A stretch of 64,000 nt of DNA from positions 1 through 64,000 of IMG/VR virus record IMGVR_UViG_3300010399_000040; one strand, written 5' to 3'. The notes under the pieces are model-generated. The model saw only the letters and a program-made list of their open reading frames with translations. It searched no databases and was not told the origin of the DNA. Below, piece by piece: positions 13,439-21,437 of the stretch (position 1 is the stretch's first letter; each line of letters starts with the position of its first letter). Source of the DNA: a virus. The position numbers were made by a program, and so were the translations under genes.

Positions 13439-13929
13439 CGCACTTCCTCCCACGTGGTCGCGATCGCTTGACGAAAATCGATGTTCCACGTCTCGCAGAG
13501 ACGGAGCAAATGCGCCACGTAGTACACGATCGCACCGCGCTCTCGCGGGTCCTCGCACACGTACGCCGCTTGCCCGCAGAGCTTCGCTGCCATCAGGAAA
13601 GCCTCCTTCGGCTTTGGGAGCACAAGCGACGCGTCAGCGACGACTTTAGCGAAAGCTAAATTGTTGGCGGAGCACAGCGAGCAGACGAAGATCGCGCAAT
13701 CTCCGACGGCGTCAACTAACATCGCGTTGAAATCAGCGTCTACGTAACGTCGCTCCGGATGCTTACCTCCGTTCGCTTGCTGGCACTTCAGCAGAGCGCG
13801 CATCAGCTCTCCTGACTCCTCGACGAGCCCTGCTGCCGGAAAGACTGGGAGCTGATCTGGGTACAACCTATCAAGCCACGCTCTGTGGTCGCGTTGGAAC
13901 AGCTCTAACTCAGTAGCGACGACGCCCAC
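13426..13929 (-). CDS. MazG-like nucleotide pyrophosphohydrolase
   Basis: 167 aa. The all-alpha NTP-pyrophosphohydrolase signature is visible: GLVEESGELMRALLKC (ExxE) and later DAVGDCAIFVCSLC (the second metal-binding ExxD-type helix, here with D). Phage MazG-like enzymes hydrolyse dNTPs or regulatory nucleotides; next to a predicted dCMP-modifying enzyme, removal of unmodified dCTP is an attractive role. It overlaps the neighbours on both sides. Confidence 0.78.
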   Translation of the reverse strand: MGVVATELELFQRDHRAWLDRLYPDQLPVFPAAGLVEESGELMRALLKCQQANGGKHPERRYVDADFNAMLVDAVGDCAIFVCSLCSANNLAFAKVVADASLVLPKPKEAFLMAAKLCGQAAYVCEDPRERGAIVYYVAHLLRLCETWNIDFRQAIATTWEEVRCRE

Positions 13930-14663
13930 GGGTAGGCCTCCGGGTTACGCAATGCGTCGAAACAGGTGTCCCTCGACGCGTCGCTTGGTACTAAGATGGA
14001 CTCGTTACGGGAACCGCTCTCGAACGCAGGGTTCGGCTCTATACTGTGCAGCGAACCGAACGTCCAGAACAGTGAACCGACGCTACGACCGAGCGTTTCC
14101 GCAACGCGGATCAACACGTTCGTCAGCACGACGAGGTCGTACGGCATCACCTTCGTGAAGTTGCAGCTACGCTGGTAGACGAGCAGATCGAGTCCGTAGC
14201 GCCCGAACAAGAAGTGGAGATGTGACCAGCACGCCGGTCTGTTGACGTCACGCGGAATCGGGCCACCCATCTGGACCACCGCCGCACGCGTGAAAGGGTC
14301 GAGCTGAAGCGCTGCGATGCACTGCTCTATCTGAGGCACCGCGATCGCTCCGTATGCTCCGATCCACCTGTCACCCGTGAGGTACTTCCCGGCGCGAGCG
14401 TTGTACTTACGCAGCACACCTGCTTCCTCCGTCGCTGCGAAGAAATGGAGCACGTTCGCTAGCGCCCATCTCCTGTCGATAGGACGCTCCGTGACGACGT
14501 TGAAGAGCGGGTTAGTCAGCTCGAACGTAGTGCCGGGTTTCGCTTCGAACGTGAAGCCGTCGCACGCAGGCGAACTCTCCACGCGACGCACGTACTTGTG
14601 CTCACGTATAGCACTCCACATCCCCCTGTAGAGTTCGCAGGCGTTCGCGCATCTAAGCATCAC
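13905..14663 (-). CDS. Thymidylate synthase-fold enzyme, predicted dCMP-specific
   Basis: 252 aa, thymidylate synthase superfamily. The nucleophile Cys is in NRPACWSHLHFLF; 20 residues on is YQRSC (phosphate-binding Arg and Ser); and 31 residues on the residue is Asp (KVMPYDLVVL) where E. coli TS has Asn177. In T4 dCMP hydroxymethylase the equivalent residue is also Asp and selects dCMP over dUMP. The usual catalytic Glu58 position reads Asn (ALANVLHFF), and the Asp169 position reads Asn, so chemistry may differ. Neighbours are a MazG-like enzyme, a dNMP kinase and DNA polymerase. Likely makes 5-substituted dCMP. Confidence 0.8.
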   Translation of the reverse strand: MMLRCANACELYRGMWSAIREHKYVRRVESSPACDGFTFEAKPGTTFELTNPLFNVVTERPIDRRWALANVLHFFAATEEAGVLRKYNARAGKYLTGDRWIGAYGAIAVPQIEQCIAALQLDPFTRAAVVQMGGPIPRDVNRPACWSHLHFLFGRYGLDLLVYQRSCNFTKVMPYDLVVLTNVLIRVAETLGRSVGSLFWTFGSLHSIEPNPAFESGSRNESILVPSDASRDTCFDALRNPEAYPWASSLLS

Positions 14664-15217
14664 AGCCTCCTGAGCACCGCTTGCTTACCGAGCTCCAGCA
14701 CCTCGTACGAGTCAGCATACGCTCGGATTAAGAAGTCGATAGCTTCCTTCGGTTGCACGGCTACACGTTTGAAAGGGCGCGAGTAATCGTCGAAGATCAC
14801 GGTGCAACCTTCATTGAGCAATCGGTGCACCAACACGAAGTCCTGGACGACGCTACGTCCCTCGTGGTCACCGTCTATGTAGACGAAGTCGTAAGGTCCG
14901 CTGTGCCACAGGAGATATGCCTCGCTCCGCATACGTCTGATAGTGACCTGTCTGCGACGCGCATGTTCAGCGATGTTTCGCGTGAACACCTCGTACGTGT
15001 CGCGGAGCGTCTTCTCGCTCTCTGCGGTCCCCGTGAAAGGATCAACGCACGTGAGCCGAGCATCGCTGTGTGTCAGCAGATTATCGAGCATCCATACAGC
15101 GCTTCGCCCTTCGAAGGAGCCAATCTCCAGGCACTTGCACTTAGTACCTGCCAAGTGAAGGAGATACTTCTCCCACGTCGGGACGTGCTCGCTGAACCAG
15201 TCGACAGTGAAGTTCAC
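14660..15217 (-). CDS. Class I SAM methyltransferase (Methyltransf_24-like)
   Basis: 185 aa from the GTG at 15217, five bases after GGGAGG and overlapping the polymerase stop (GTGA). SAM motif I is CKCLEIGSFEGRSAVWML; the acidic motif II is LTCVDPF; YDFVYIDGDHEGRSVVQDF is the characteristic D-x-D-H metal/substrate loop of the family found in sugar and cephalosporin hydroxylase-related methyltransferases. Substrate unknown; small molecule or sugar is more likely than DNA because no DNA methylase motif IV (DPPY/NPPY) is seen. Confidence 0.78.
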   Translation of the reverse strand: MNFTVDWFSEHVPTWEKYLLHLAGTKCKCLEIGSFEGRSAVWMLDNLLTHSDARLTCVDPFTGTAESEKTLRDTYEVFTRNIAEHARRRQVTIRRMRSEAYLLWHSGPYDFVYIDGDHEGRSVVQDFVLVHRLLNEGCTVIFDDYSRPFKRVAVQPKEAIDFLIRAYADSYEVLELGKQAVLRRL

Positions 15218-17277
15218 AGTATCCTCCCGCACATCGCATCCATCTTAGCCCACCCTCCGGTGTTCTTGCTCCACATGGTGGCTGTGGTGCCTTCGGCTAA
15301 CAAGGGGAAATCCGGCGCCCACGCTGGGCACTCGGACATAGCGATCATGAACTCGCGAAAATGCTTCGGGCCCTTCTGACAACCGCCTTCGTCGTGTACG
15401 TGGAAGACGGGGTCAAGTCCTAACTGCTCGTGACGGACTAACGCCATGCCGAGGAAGTCCGCGCATATCCCTTGACAGATGTTCTCGACGGCCTTCGACC
15501 CATAGAGAAAGCCCGTATAGCCACGCGGATGGTCGTAGACGAACGTCGGGATCGCCTTCTCCGGCATGTTGTACATCTTGCAGTACGCCGGGACCATGTC
15601 AGCTATGCGTGAATTGCGGTACACGATGGGTCTGCCACTCGGCAGCTCTATGTGCAAAGAGTTCTGCTTCACGTAGAACTTGCACTTAGCTACCTCCGAC
15701 GACACGCCGTGCACGGCGTTTATAACAGCGTCGCCCACCGTCTTCCACAGAGCAGGAACTTCCGGGTACGTCGAGCGGTAGAACTTGACTGCCTCGTCGG
15801 CGGTGTAGCCTGCGTCGTACATCGCTTGCAGCATATCGAACTCACCACGAGCCCTGTTAGTGAACTCGAACTTCGCACCGGACATGCCGTATCCGCACCC
15901 GAGGATCAGAGCTTTACAGAGGTTGTACTTGTCAGCTTCGTCCTTCTTGGAGACGCGTCGTCCGAATATCTTCTCACTGAGGTCGATGTACAAACTCTGC
16001 TTCACGTCAGCGAACGTCGCGAGCATCTTCTTGGAGTCGGCGATCCACGCGAGGCACCGCGCTTCGATCTGAGCGTAGTCAGCGATGAGGAGATCGCCCT
16101 GCACGATGTGTCGGATCATGCCGTTGAGAATCTCGGAAGGTGCGATGTGTCGCTTAGCTTTCTCGCTAGCGTGCTTCGCAGCTGCTACCACCGCCTCGTA
16201 TTCAAGCTCCACGCCGCGGATGTCGGTCTCGCGAGCGAGCACGGAAGGAAGGTTGTGAGGTTGGAGACCACGTCCAGCCCAACGACCTGGACCTGCGCCG
16301 TACACGACGAACGCGTCTCGTATGCGATCGTCAGCTTCGAGGACACCCTCGTACCTCGCTCCCTTCCTCTCGTAGCCAAGCACCGCGTCGAGCTTGCCTA
16401 CGCCAATGCCTACGAGCTCCTTGCGGTGCATCAGAGCTTCCTGCGCGACCTTCAGCATCTCGCCGAGAGATCCTTCCCCCGTGAAGAACGTCTCCGGAGA
16501 GTCGTTGAACTGCTTGAGCGTGGCTTTGTTCACGCCGTCAAGCTTGAAACCCAACGTCTCCATCCACTCTTGCACCTGCTTCGACGAGCGCGGGTTCACT
16601 TTCTCTCCGTCGTTCTCGTACTCGTCGAAAGCGTCGGCGGAGCGCCGACGGTTCTCGGCAAACAGAGCTTTCAGCTTCACAGCGAACTCGCGGTTCACGG
16701 GGATGCCTCGTTGGTTGATGATGCGATCGACCGTCATGACGTCGGCTATGCCGTACCCCGCCACGTGCGAGTGTATCTGCTCCAGCAATACTACGTCGCG
16801 GACGTTATACTCCATCAGCATGGCGTGAGCGGGACCGACGGCAGGAACGCCCAACCGACCGACTTTGCACAGCATGTCGATCAGCCGAGCGCCGTTCTTG
16901 TCTTTGCCCTCCCCTGTGAGCGCCATACCGAGCTTGTCGAGGCCTCCGGGGAGGCCAGCGGCGTGGGCCATCGGAAGAGTGTCGCACCACGTCGCTTCAG
17001 GTAGTTTCAGCGTGTGCTCCCATATCGCAGCGTCGAAGGCGGCGTTGTGCGCCACCAACGTGTGTTGCTCTGCGATACGTTGCAACGTCTCTCTGTGCTC
17101 CGGCGTGAGGTACGGGCCCATGCGGTGGATCGCGTCGCCGACCTTGACTACGCAAGTGAGCACCTTAGTCGACGGGTCCTTGGCGTACTTCTGCGCAGTG
17201 GAGCCTTTGAGCTCGTGCGAACTCTGAGTCTCGAAGTCGATATACGCAGGGTTCACTGGCGACCAGTCACACTTCAC
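15214..17277 (-). CDS. polA: DNA polymerase, family A
   Basis: 687 aa, a phage replicative polymerase of the Pol I family. N-terminal 3'-5' exonuclease (DEDDy): YIDFETQS at about residue 12, VAHNAAFDAAIW near 75 and YNVRDVVLLEQIHSHV near 160. Polymerase domain: motif A LLIADYAQIEARCLAW, motif B region CKALILGCGYGMSG (the usual K...YG helix), motif C FHVHDEGG (HDE). No 5'-3' exonuclease domain is present. Overlaps the methyltransferase gene downstream and is preceded by 17274-17441. Confidence 0.95.
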   Translation of the reverse strand: MKCDWSPVNPAYIDFETQSSHELKGSTAQKYAKDPSTKVLTCVVKVGDAIHRMGPYLTPEHRETLQRIAEQHTLVAHNAAFDAAIWEHTLKLPEATWCDTLPMAHAAGLPGGLDKLGMALTGEGKDKNGARLIDMLCKVGRLGVPAVGPAHAMLMEYNVRDVVLLEQIHSHVAGYGIADVMTVDRIINQRGIPVNREFAVKLKALFAENRRRSADAFDEYENDGEKVNPRSSKQVQEWMETLGFKLDGVNKATLKQFNDSPETFFTGEGSLGEMLKVAQEALMHRKELVGIGVGKLDAVLGYERKGARYEGVLEADDRIRDAFVVYGAGPGRWAGRGLQPHNLPSVLARETDIRGVELEYEAVVAAAKHASEKAKRHIAPSEILNGMIRHIVQGDLLIADYAQIEARCLAWIADSKKMLATFADVKQSLYIDLSEKIFGRRVSKKDEADKYNLCKALILGCGYGMSGAKFEFTNRARGEFDMLQAMYDAGYTADEAVKFYRSTYPEVPALWKTVGDAVINAVHGVSSEVAKCKFYVKQNSLHIELPSGRPIVYRNSRIADMVPAYCKMYNMPEKAIPTFVYDHPRGYTGFLYGSKAVENICQGICADFLGMALVRHEQLGLDPVFHVHDEGGCQKGPKHFREFMIAMSECPAWAPDFPLLAEGTTATMWSKNTGGWAKMDAMCGRIL

Positions 17278-17441
17278 TTCACGTCCTCTGGAGGCGGTAT
17301 CTCACCGACGTAAAGCCAGTGAGTGTAATCCTGACAGCACTCGCGATACTCATTAGGCAATATGTAGCGTTCCCAATGCGTGTCTGTGTGCCACATGACG
17401 TTGAACTTGACAGGTAGCACAGACACAGGGTGCCAGTTCAT
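17274..17441 (-). CDS. DUF551-like small protein
   Basis: 55 aa from the ATG at 17441, overlapping the upstream stop (ATGA). The pattern NWHPVSVLPVKFNVMWHTDTHW...YTHWLYVGEIPPPED follows DUF551, small phage proteins of the form W-x-PVS-x-LP...V-T-HW-x-x-LP-x-PP. Function unknown. The 4-base overlap with the polymerase start suggests coupling. Confidence 0.68.
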   Translation of the reverse strand: MNWHPVSVLPVKFNVMWHTDTHWERYILPNEYRECCQDYTHWLYVGEIPPPEDVK

Positions 17442-17830
17442 AGCTTCGGCCACACGTAAGGAAGGGTGGAAGGTTCGGACCATCCGAACTGACTGTAATG
17501 CTCAGGAAACTTCCGGAGCAGGTTGGACCTGTGGCTCGCGTGGAAAGTTTCGTCACCGAACCATGGAGGCAAAGGACGAACGTCGCTAGCGTATGCTTCT
17601 ATCTTGTCGTAGCAGGTGTCGCGATACCCGCGACTCTGCCACTCGACGCATACGTAGAGGCCGTACACCGCTAGGGCCGCTTCGAAGCCACGCCACATCT
17701 TGGAAGCGGGATGGTGAGGCCTGCTACCTCTGAGCAGCTGCAGGACTTCGACACGTTGCTTGCCCAAACGCGCTCTATCGAGACAGGCGGCGCTGCGCGC
17801 GAAATCAGCGTGAGGTAGGAACGTGTTCAC
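17438..17830 (-). CDS. Pyrimidine-dimer DNA glycosylase family protein
   Basis: 130 aa from the GTG at 17830 (GTGA overlap). The sequence FLPHADFARSAACLDRARLGKQRVE, then HHPASKMWRGFEAALAVYGLYVC, then FHASHRSNLLRKFPEHYSQFGW and YVWP is the conserved layout of the phage/actinobacterial family annotated as pyrimidine dimer DNA glycosylase (T4 DenV-like) or MSMEG_6728-like. It probably acts on UV-damaged or modified DNA. It is distinct from the HhH glycosylase at 4968-5441. Confidence 0.82.
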   Translation of the reverse strand: MNTFLPHADFARSAACLDRARLGKQRVEVLQLLRGSRPHHPASKMWRGFEAALAVYGLYVCVEWQSRGYRDTCYDKIEAYASDVRPLPPWFGDETFHASHRSNLLRKFPEHYSQFGWSEPSTLPYVWPKL

Positions 17831-18030
17831 TGGTGAAGCTCTCGCGCTACACGGTCTAGCGACCAACCTTCGAAGATCGCACGAAAAGCGATGGCTGGAC
17901 GACGGTAGAGCCTCACAGCGAGTTCAGCTCTCTCGACGTCGCTCATCGACCAACCTACTTCCTTTATGAGGCCCACGTGGTGGACGATGTCTCGCCCGCA
18001 GTCGACGAGCTGCTCACCGTCTACGCTCAC
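17827..18030 (-). CDS. Small hypothetical protein, possible HTH
   Basis: 67 aa from the GTG at 18030, overlapping the primase stop (GTGA). The C-terminal AIFEGWSLDRVARELHQ looks like a helix-turn-helix segment (W-x-x-x-x-(I/V)-A-x-x-L). The N-terminal half is unassigned. Coupled to genes on both sides. Confidence 0.6.
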   Translation of the reverse strand: MSVDGEQLVDCGRDIVHHVGLIKEVGWSMSDVERAELAVRLYRRPAIAFRAIFEGWSLDRVARELHQ

Positions 18031-20174
18031 AACTTCATCCCCGTGTACCACTTACCAGTGGCGTCGCAGGAGAAGCCTAACTTCTCCACTATCGCTCTGA
18101 ACGTCTTAATGTTCACTTGGTCCAGGTTCTGACCCATCGACCATCCCTTATATGCAGAGTAGACGTCAGCTACTTTACATTTTGCTCCTTCTGCTCGCTC
18201 CAGACGATCCGATGCGAACAGCGAGACGCTGTCCTGAGTTCCTTTGTACTCCTCCGTCGCTCTGCTGACTTCAGGAGTGTCACCAAGCCCTTCGCGCTGC
18301 CACAGGAAGCACCCCTCGACCATCCAGCTGAGTATACCCGGAGCTTCGTTCTGCAGCTGAGCCGCTAGCGACGTGTCCTGTTTAGCGCCTTCGAAGACGC
18401 GAAGGAACGGAACGAGCTTCAACCGCGACCAGATGGCTATATCGACGCCCTTCACTTTAGGCTCGCAGTTGGTGCAGAGGATCAGCTTGTGCGACGGTTC
18501 GAAGTACCAAAAGTCTTCGTAGAGCCTGCGCGCTTTGATCTGGTCGCCACCTGTCACGCGCTTGACTAGCTCCTCGTCTAGGCGCGCACCGTCTCCTGTC
18601 TCAAGGTCAGCGACGAAACGCTTGCCGTAGAGGCTCACTAACTTCGTAGGGTGCTGCTCACCCCTAGCTACAGTGAGGAAGCCGGAGGGAGTCGTACCGC
18701 TGTAGTCCTGACCGAGCACGGTCATGATGGCTTTGACGAATGTCGACTTGCCGTTGCGCCCGACGCCGTGGAAGATCGGAAGGACGTGCTCCTTCACGAC
18801 GCCCGTGAGGCAGTAACCCATCAACTTCTGCACCCACGACACAGTCAGACGGTCGGAGAAGACTTCGTCGAGGAACTGCATCCAACGCGGCGCCTGCGCG
18901 CCTTCGACGTACTCGGTCGGGCATAGGTTGGTGACGCGGTCGGATGGGTCGTGGTCCAACAGCTCTCCGTTGCGTAGGTTCAGCTTACCGTTCGCGCAGT
19001 TCAACGTCCACGGGTCTTTGTCGAAGGCTCTGTAATCGACTGAGAGAGTCGGTTCGGATTCAGCTAACGTACGCGCTCCGCGTATGCTCCGCTCATCCTC
19101 GTGGCGTCGGATGGCTTGCATGAAAGCCAGCTTCGACTTACGTCGTCTCTGCACATCCTCGTCGTCGCTCTTGGCTAGCTTGCTCATAGACTCGCACGCC
19201 TTCGCCATCCGGTGCTCAAGGACTTCCTTCTGAAGCTCCACTACGTACTTCTCTGCTTCTTCGCGAGTCCAGTGAGTGCCCGTCCAGCGGAGCCATCCCC
19301 ACACCGCTGAGTGGAGTATGCGACCCTCCCCCATGCGAGCGAGGATGCGAGCGTTCCCGAGCTCAGTCAGCGGTTCGTGACGGTTGAGCGGTCGGTACCC
19401 GTACGGCTCAGCCCAGTAGAGTATAGTCCGGGTCGTGAGGCCTCCGTCAACGAACGTATTCCAGCGCTTCTTGCACTCCCCAGGAACGTACTTCTCTACG
19501 CACGTCGCGCTCCACTTGTCCCAAAGCTCCAACATGGAAGTGTCACCCGAAGCGTTGTGGAGCGCCATCCCGACGCCTATCCACTTATCGTATTCGTACG
19601 CTGGGAGGAAGCCAAGAGCTTCTGTGACTTGTTGAACGTCAGGTAGCTTGAGAGTCGGGCGAAGCTCCTTCTCCAGTTGCTTTATCATCAACCCGCTGTA
19701 GTAGTCGAGCAACCACACAGGGAGCTGAGCTGGAGGAGATTCGTTGATCCAGGAATAACCCGGAGAAGGAGGCAGAACTGTGTACGCACCCGTCGACTGC
19801 AAGCGGAGCTCGTTGTGCTCCCCCTCGCCCGTCCACAGTGTGGAGGTAGTCACGCCGTCGCACCATTTGAGGAGCCAACCACGCCCACCTGACTGAGTGG
19901 CGAACTCGGACGTGTCTGGGCATCCGCCGAGCTTCTGGAACTGCTCCAGCCCACCAGGTCCGTCCACGTCGATGCGGACTACACCCGAGACTCCACCTAG
20001 AGCTAAGCCGATGAAGGCGTCCGGCCAGTCCGACCACCACTGTTTGACCTGAGCTTCGTCTGCTCTCTCCGTCTGGTACTTCTTCCATGGGACGTGGGGC
20101 CTTCTCTTGTCGTGGAGCGGGAATACGCTCCATCCGCGCTGACAGTAAACCAGCGCCGCTTCCTTGAGCGACAT
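18027..20174 (-). CDS. Primase-helicase (Prim-Pol plus D5/SF3 helicase)
   Basis: 715 aa. N-terminal about 190 residues are a bifunctional primase-polymerase domain: WSVFPLHDKRRPHVPWKKYQT, then GVSGVVRIDVDGPGG (the catalytic D-x-D) and SGGRGWLLKW (S-G-x-GxH-like). A PriCT-like middle follows, then a D5_N/SF3 helicase with Walker A GVGRNGKSTFVKAI at about residue 465 and KRFVADLETGDGARLDEELVKRVTGGD. This is the replicative primase-helicase partner for the family A polymerase. Confidence 0.92.
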   Translation of the reverse strand: MSLKEAALVYCQRGWSVFPLHDKRRPHVPWKKYQTERADEAQVKQWWSDWPDAFIGLALGGVSGVVRIDVDGPGGLEQFQKLGGCPDTSEFATQSGGRGWLLKWCDGVTTSTLWTGEGEHNELRLQSTGAYTVLPPSPGYSWINESPPAQLPVWLLDYYSGLMIKQLEKELRPTLKLPDVQQVTEALGFLPAYEYDKWIGVGMALHNASGDTSMLELWDKWSATCVEKYVPGECKKRWNTFVDGGLTTRTILYWAEPYGYRPLNRHEPLTELGNARILARMGEGRILHSAVWGWLRWTGTHWTREEAEKYVVELQKEVLEHRMAKACESMSKLAKSDDEDVQRRRKSKLAFMQAIRRHEDERSIRGARTLAESEPTLSVDYRAFDKDPWTLNCANGKLNLRNGELLDHDPSDRVTNLCPTEYVEGAQAPRWMQFLDEVFSDRLTVSWVQKLMGYCLTGVVKEHVLPIFHGVGRNGKSTFVKAIMTVLGQDYSGTTPSGFLTVARGEQHPTKLVSLYGKRFVADLETGDGARLDEELVKRVTGGDQIKARRLYEDFWYFEPSHKLILCTNCEPKVKGVDIAIWSRLKLVPFLRVFEGAKQDTSLAAQLQNEAPGILSWMVEGCFLWQREGLGDTPEVSRATEEYKGTQDSVSLFASDRLERAEGAKCKVADVYSAYKGWSMGQNLDQVNIKTFRAIVEKLGFSCDATGKWYTGMKL

Positions 20175-20194
20175 GCATCTACACCCTGTTGTAG

Positions 20195-20345
20195 TGGAGC
20201 GGACGGGAGTCGAACCCGTTTTTCTTCAGCCTACTGGACTGAATAATACGACCGGTACACCCCAAGTGGAGCGGTTCCCACGCTCCTTCCGGTTTTAGCC
20301 CCGGATGGCGTTCCTTCGCGCCGATTGCCTTGCTTAGAGGTTAGG
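20195..20345 (-). other. tRNA-like hairpin cluster
   Basis: On the minus strand the 3' part reads ACGGG-TTCGACT-CCCGT then CCGCTCC-A, a perfect T arm plus acceptor 3' strand. A possible 5' acceptor (GGAGCGT) lies about 85 bases upstream and TTCAG...CTGAA could be an anticodon stem, but the loop is nine bases and no D arm forms, so a standard tRNA is not supported. GGAGCG...CGCTCC and CCGG...CCGG hairpins precede it. Could be a degenerate tRNA, tmRNA-like or other structured RNA. Fills the 191-base gap 20175-20365. Confidence 0.4.
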
Positions 20346-20365
20346 TGCGAAGGATCGGCGGGAAG

Positions 20366-20656
20366 TCACGGAGCCGGCGGAGTCGCGTCGGCTTCAGCTT
20401 GGCTGAAGTCTGCGTCGAGCTTCGTCACGGCGTCGACGACGGCTTGCGGAACGGCGGGAGTGGCACCGATGAGAGCTTTGATGGCCTTGATGTTGGCGTC
20501 GAGAGCCTGGAAGCGAGCGTCGTACGACTGCAGCTTCGCAGTGAGTTCGTCGATAGTCATGAACGTAGCATCTCCGAAGAAGTAAGAAACTGACAGGGTG
20601 ACGATAGCGACCAACAAGGTCGCGATCGAGGTAGCTAAGATGGCTGTGAGCATCAT
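20366..20656 (-). CDS. Membrane-anchored coiled-coil protein
   Basis: About 96 aa. One N-terminal transmembrane helix (ILATSIATLLVAIVTLSVSYFF) followed by an amphipathic helical tail (LTAKLQSYDARFQALDANIKAIKALI) ending in an Ala/Pro-rich stretch. The layout resembles small phage membrane proteins linked to lysis or membrane attachment, but it sits between replication genes. Its ATG overlaps the upstream stop; M at 20653 is equally possible. Confidence 0.62.
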   Translation of the reverse strand: MMLTAILATSIATLLVAIVTLSVSYFFGDATFMTIDELTAKLQSYDARFQALDANIKAIKALIGATPAVPQAVVDAVTKLDADFSQAEADATPPAP

Positions 20657-21420
20657 CAGGAGGCTTTCATGAGTGCGTCGAGCTTGGCTGCGCGGAAAGC
20701 GAAACGCTCCGCACACTTGTTCATCAGAGCAACGCTCTCGGGGTCCTGGTTGAAGGTTGCGATGAGCTTCCACTCATCCGGACCGGTCGGGAAGACGTCG
20801 GCGCGGGTCGGGCGGTACGGATATCCACCTCCCTTCGGCGGACGCGGTGGAAGGACTTCGTACTTGGCGTAGAAGCGCCAGAACGGCTGCTGGAGTTGGA
20901 GCGTCTGCTTGTACAGCTCACCCTTGGACGCCCACTCGTTCGTCGACGCCAGATGCAGAGCGTCGTTGATCGTGACCATCCCGGAGCACTTCGCTTTGCG
21001 ACACTCGATGGTCGCTGGAACGATGCGGTCGGAGAGGTACACGAGGATCGCAGCATCAATCACTTCAGCGAATGGGGAGGGCATCTCCACGGCCGAGACT
21101 TCAGCAGGTTCGAACACGCCGTTCTTCTCGACAGTGCGCACCCACCTCTGCTGAAGCTTGAGGATGGTGCACTTCATCACAGGGAGCGGTGTGACCGTCT
21201 TCGCTTCCATGAGGAACATGTCGTGGTCGTCGGGCGCACGTCCGATCGCTTGGACGATGCGTCTGTACTCGTCAGCGCGCTTCGCGTGAGCGAAGCACAC
21301 GTACGTGCCCCAGTCCTTCGCCTTGATGTCCTCAGCGGGCCCGCCGAAGATGGCAGGCAGCTTCGTCTCCGAGTGCTGCAGAGCACCAGATTGGGCTGCG
21401 AGGGACGTTTGCTTAGCCAT
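20656..21420 (-). CDS. Replication-associated protein of unknown fold
   Basis: 254 aa from the ATG at 21420; the ORF is open further upstream but that part overlaps the nuclease gene. It sits between the nuclease/helicase and primase, where phages often encode a single-strand DNA-binding protein. Visible features: DWGTYVCFAHAKRADEYRRIV near the start, a beta-rich middle (LPVMKCTILKLQQRWVRTVE) and a Gly/Pro-rich loop (PPRPPKGGGYPYRP). No acidic C-terminal tail typical of SSBs. Function inferred from location only. Confidence 0.6.
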   Translation of the reverse strand: MAKQTSLAAQSGALQHSETKLPAIFGGPAEDIKAKDWGTYVCFAHAKRADEYRRIVQAIGRAPDDHDMFLMEAKTVTPLPVMKCTILKLQQRWVRTVEKNGVFEPAEVSAVEMPSPFAEVIDAAILVYLSDRIVPATIECRKAKCSGMVTINDALHLASTNEWASKGELYKQTLQLQQPFWRFYAKYEVLPPRPPKGGGYPYRPTRADVFPTGPDEWKLIATFNQDPESVALMNKCAERFAFRAAKLDALMKAS

Positions 21421-21437
21421 GCGACTAGTCTCCAGTG

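Noticed and set aside
15652-17004. 450-aa plus-strand open frame opposite the DNA polymerase
   Set aside because: It is the mirror of the polymerase gene, whose catalytic motifs are all intact on the minus strand; long antisense frames are common in GC-rich DNA.
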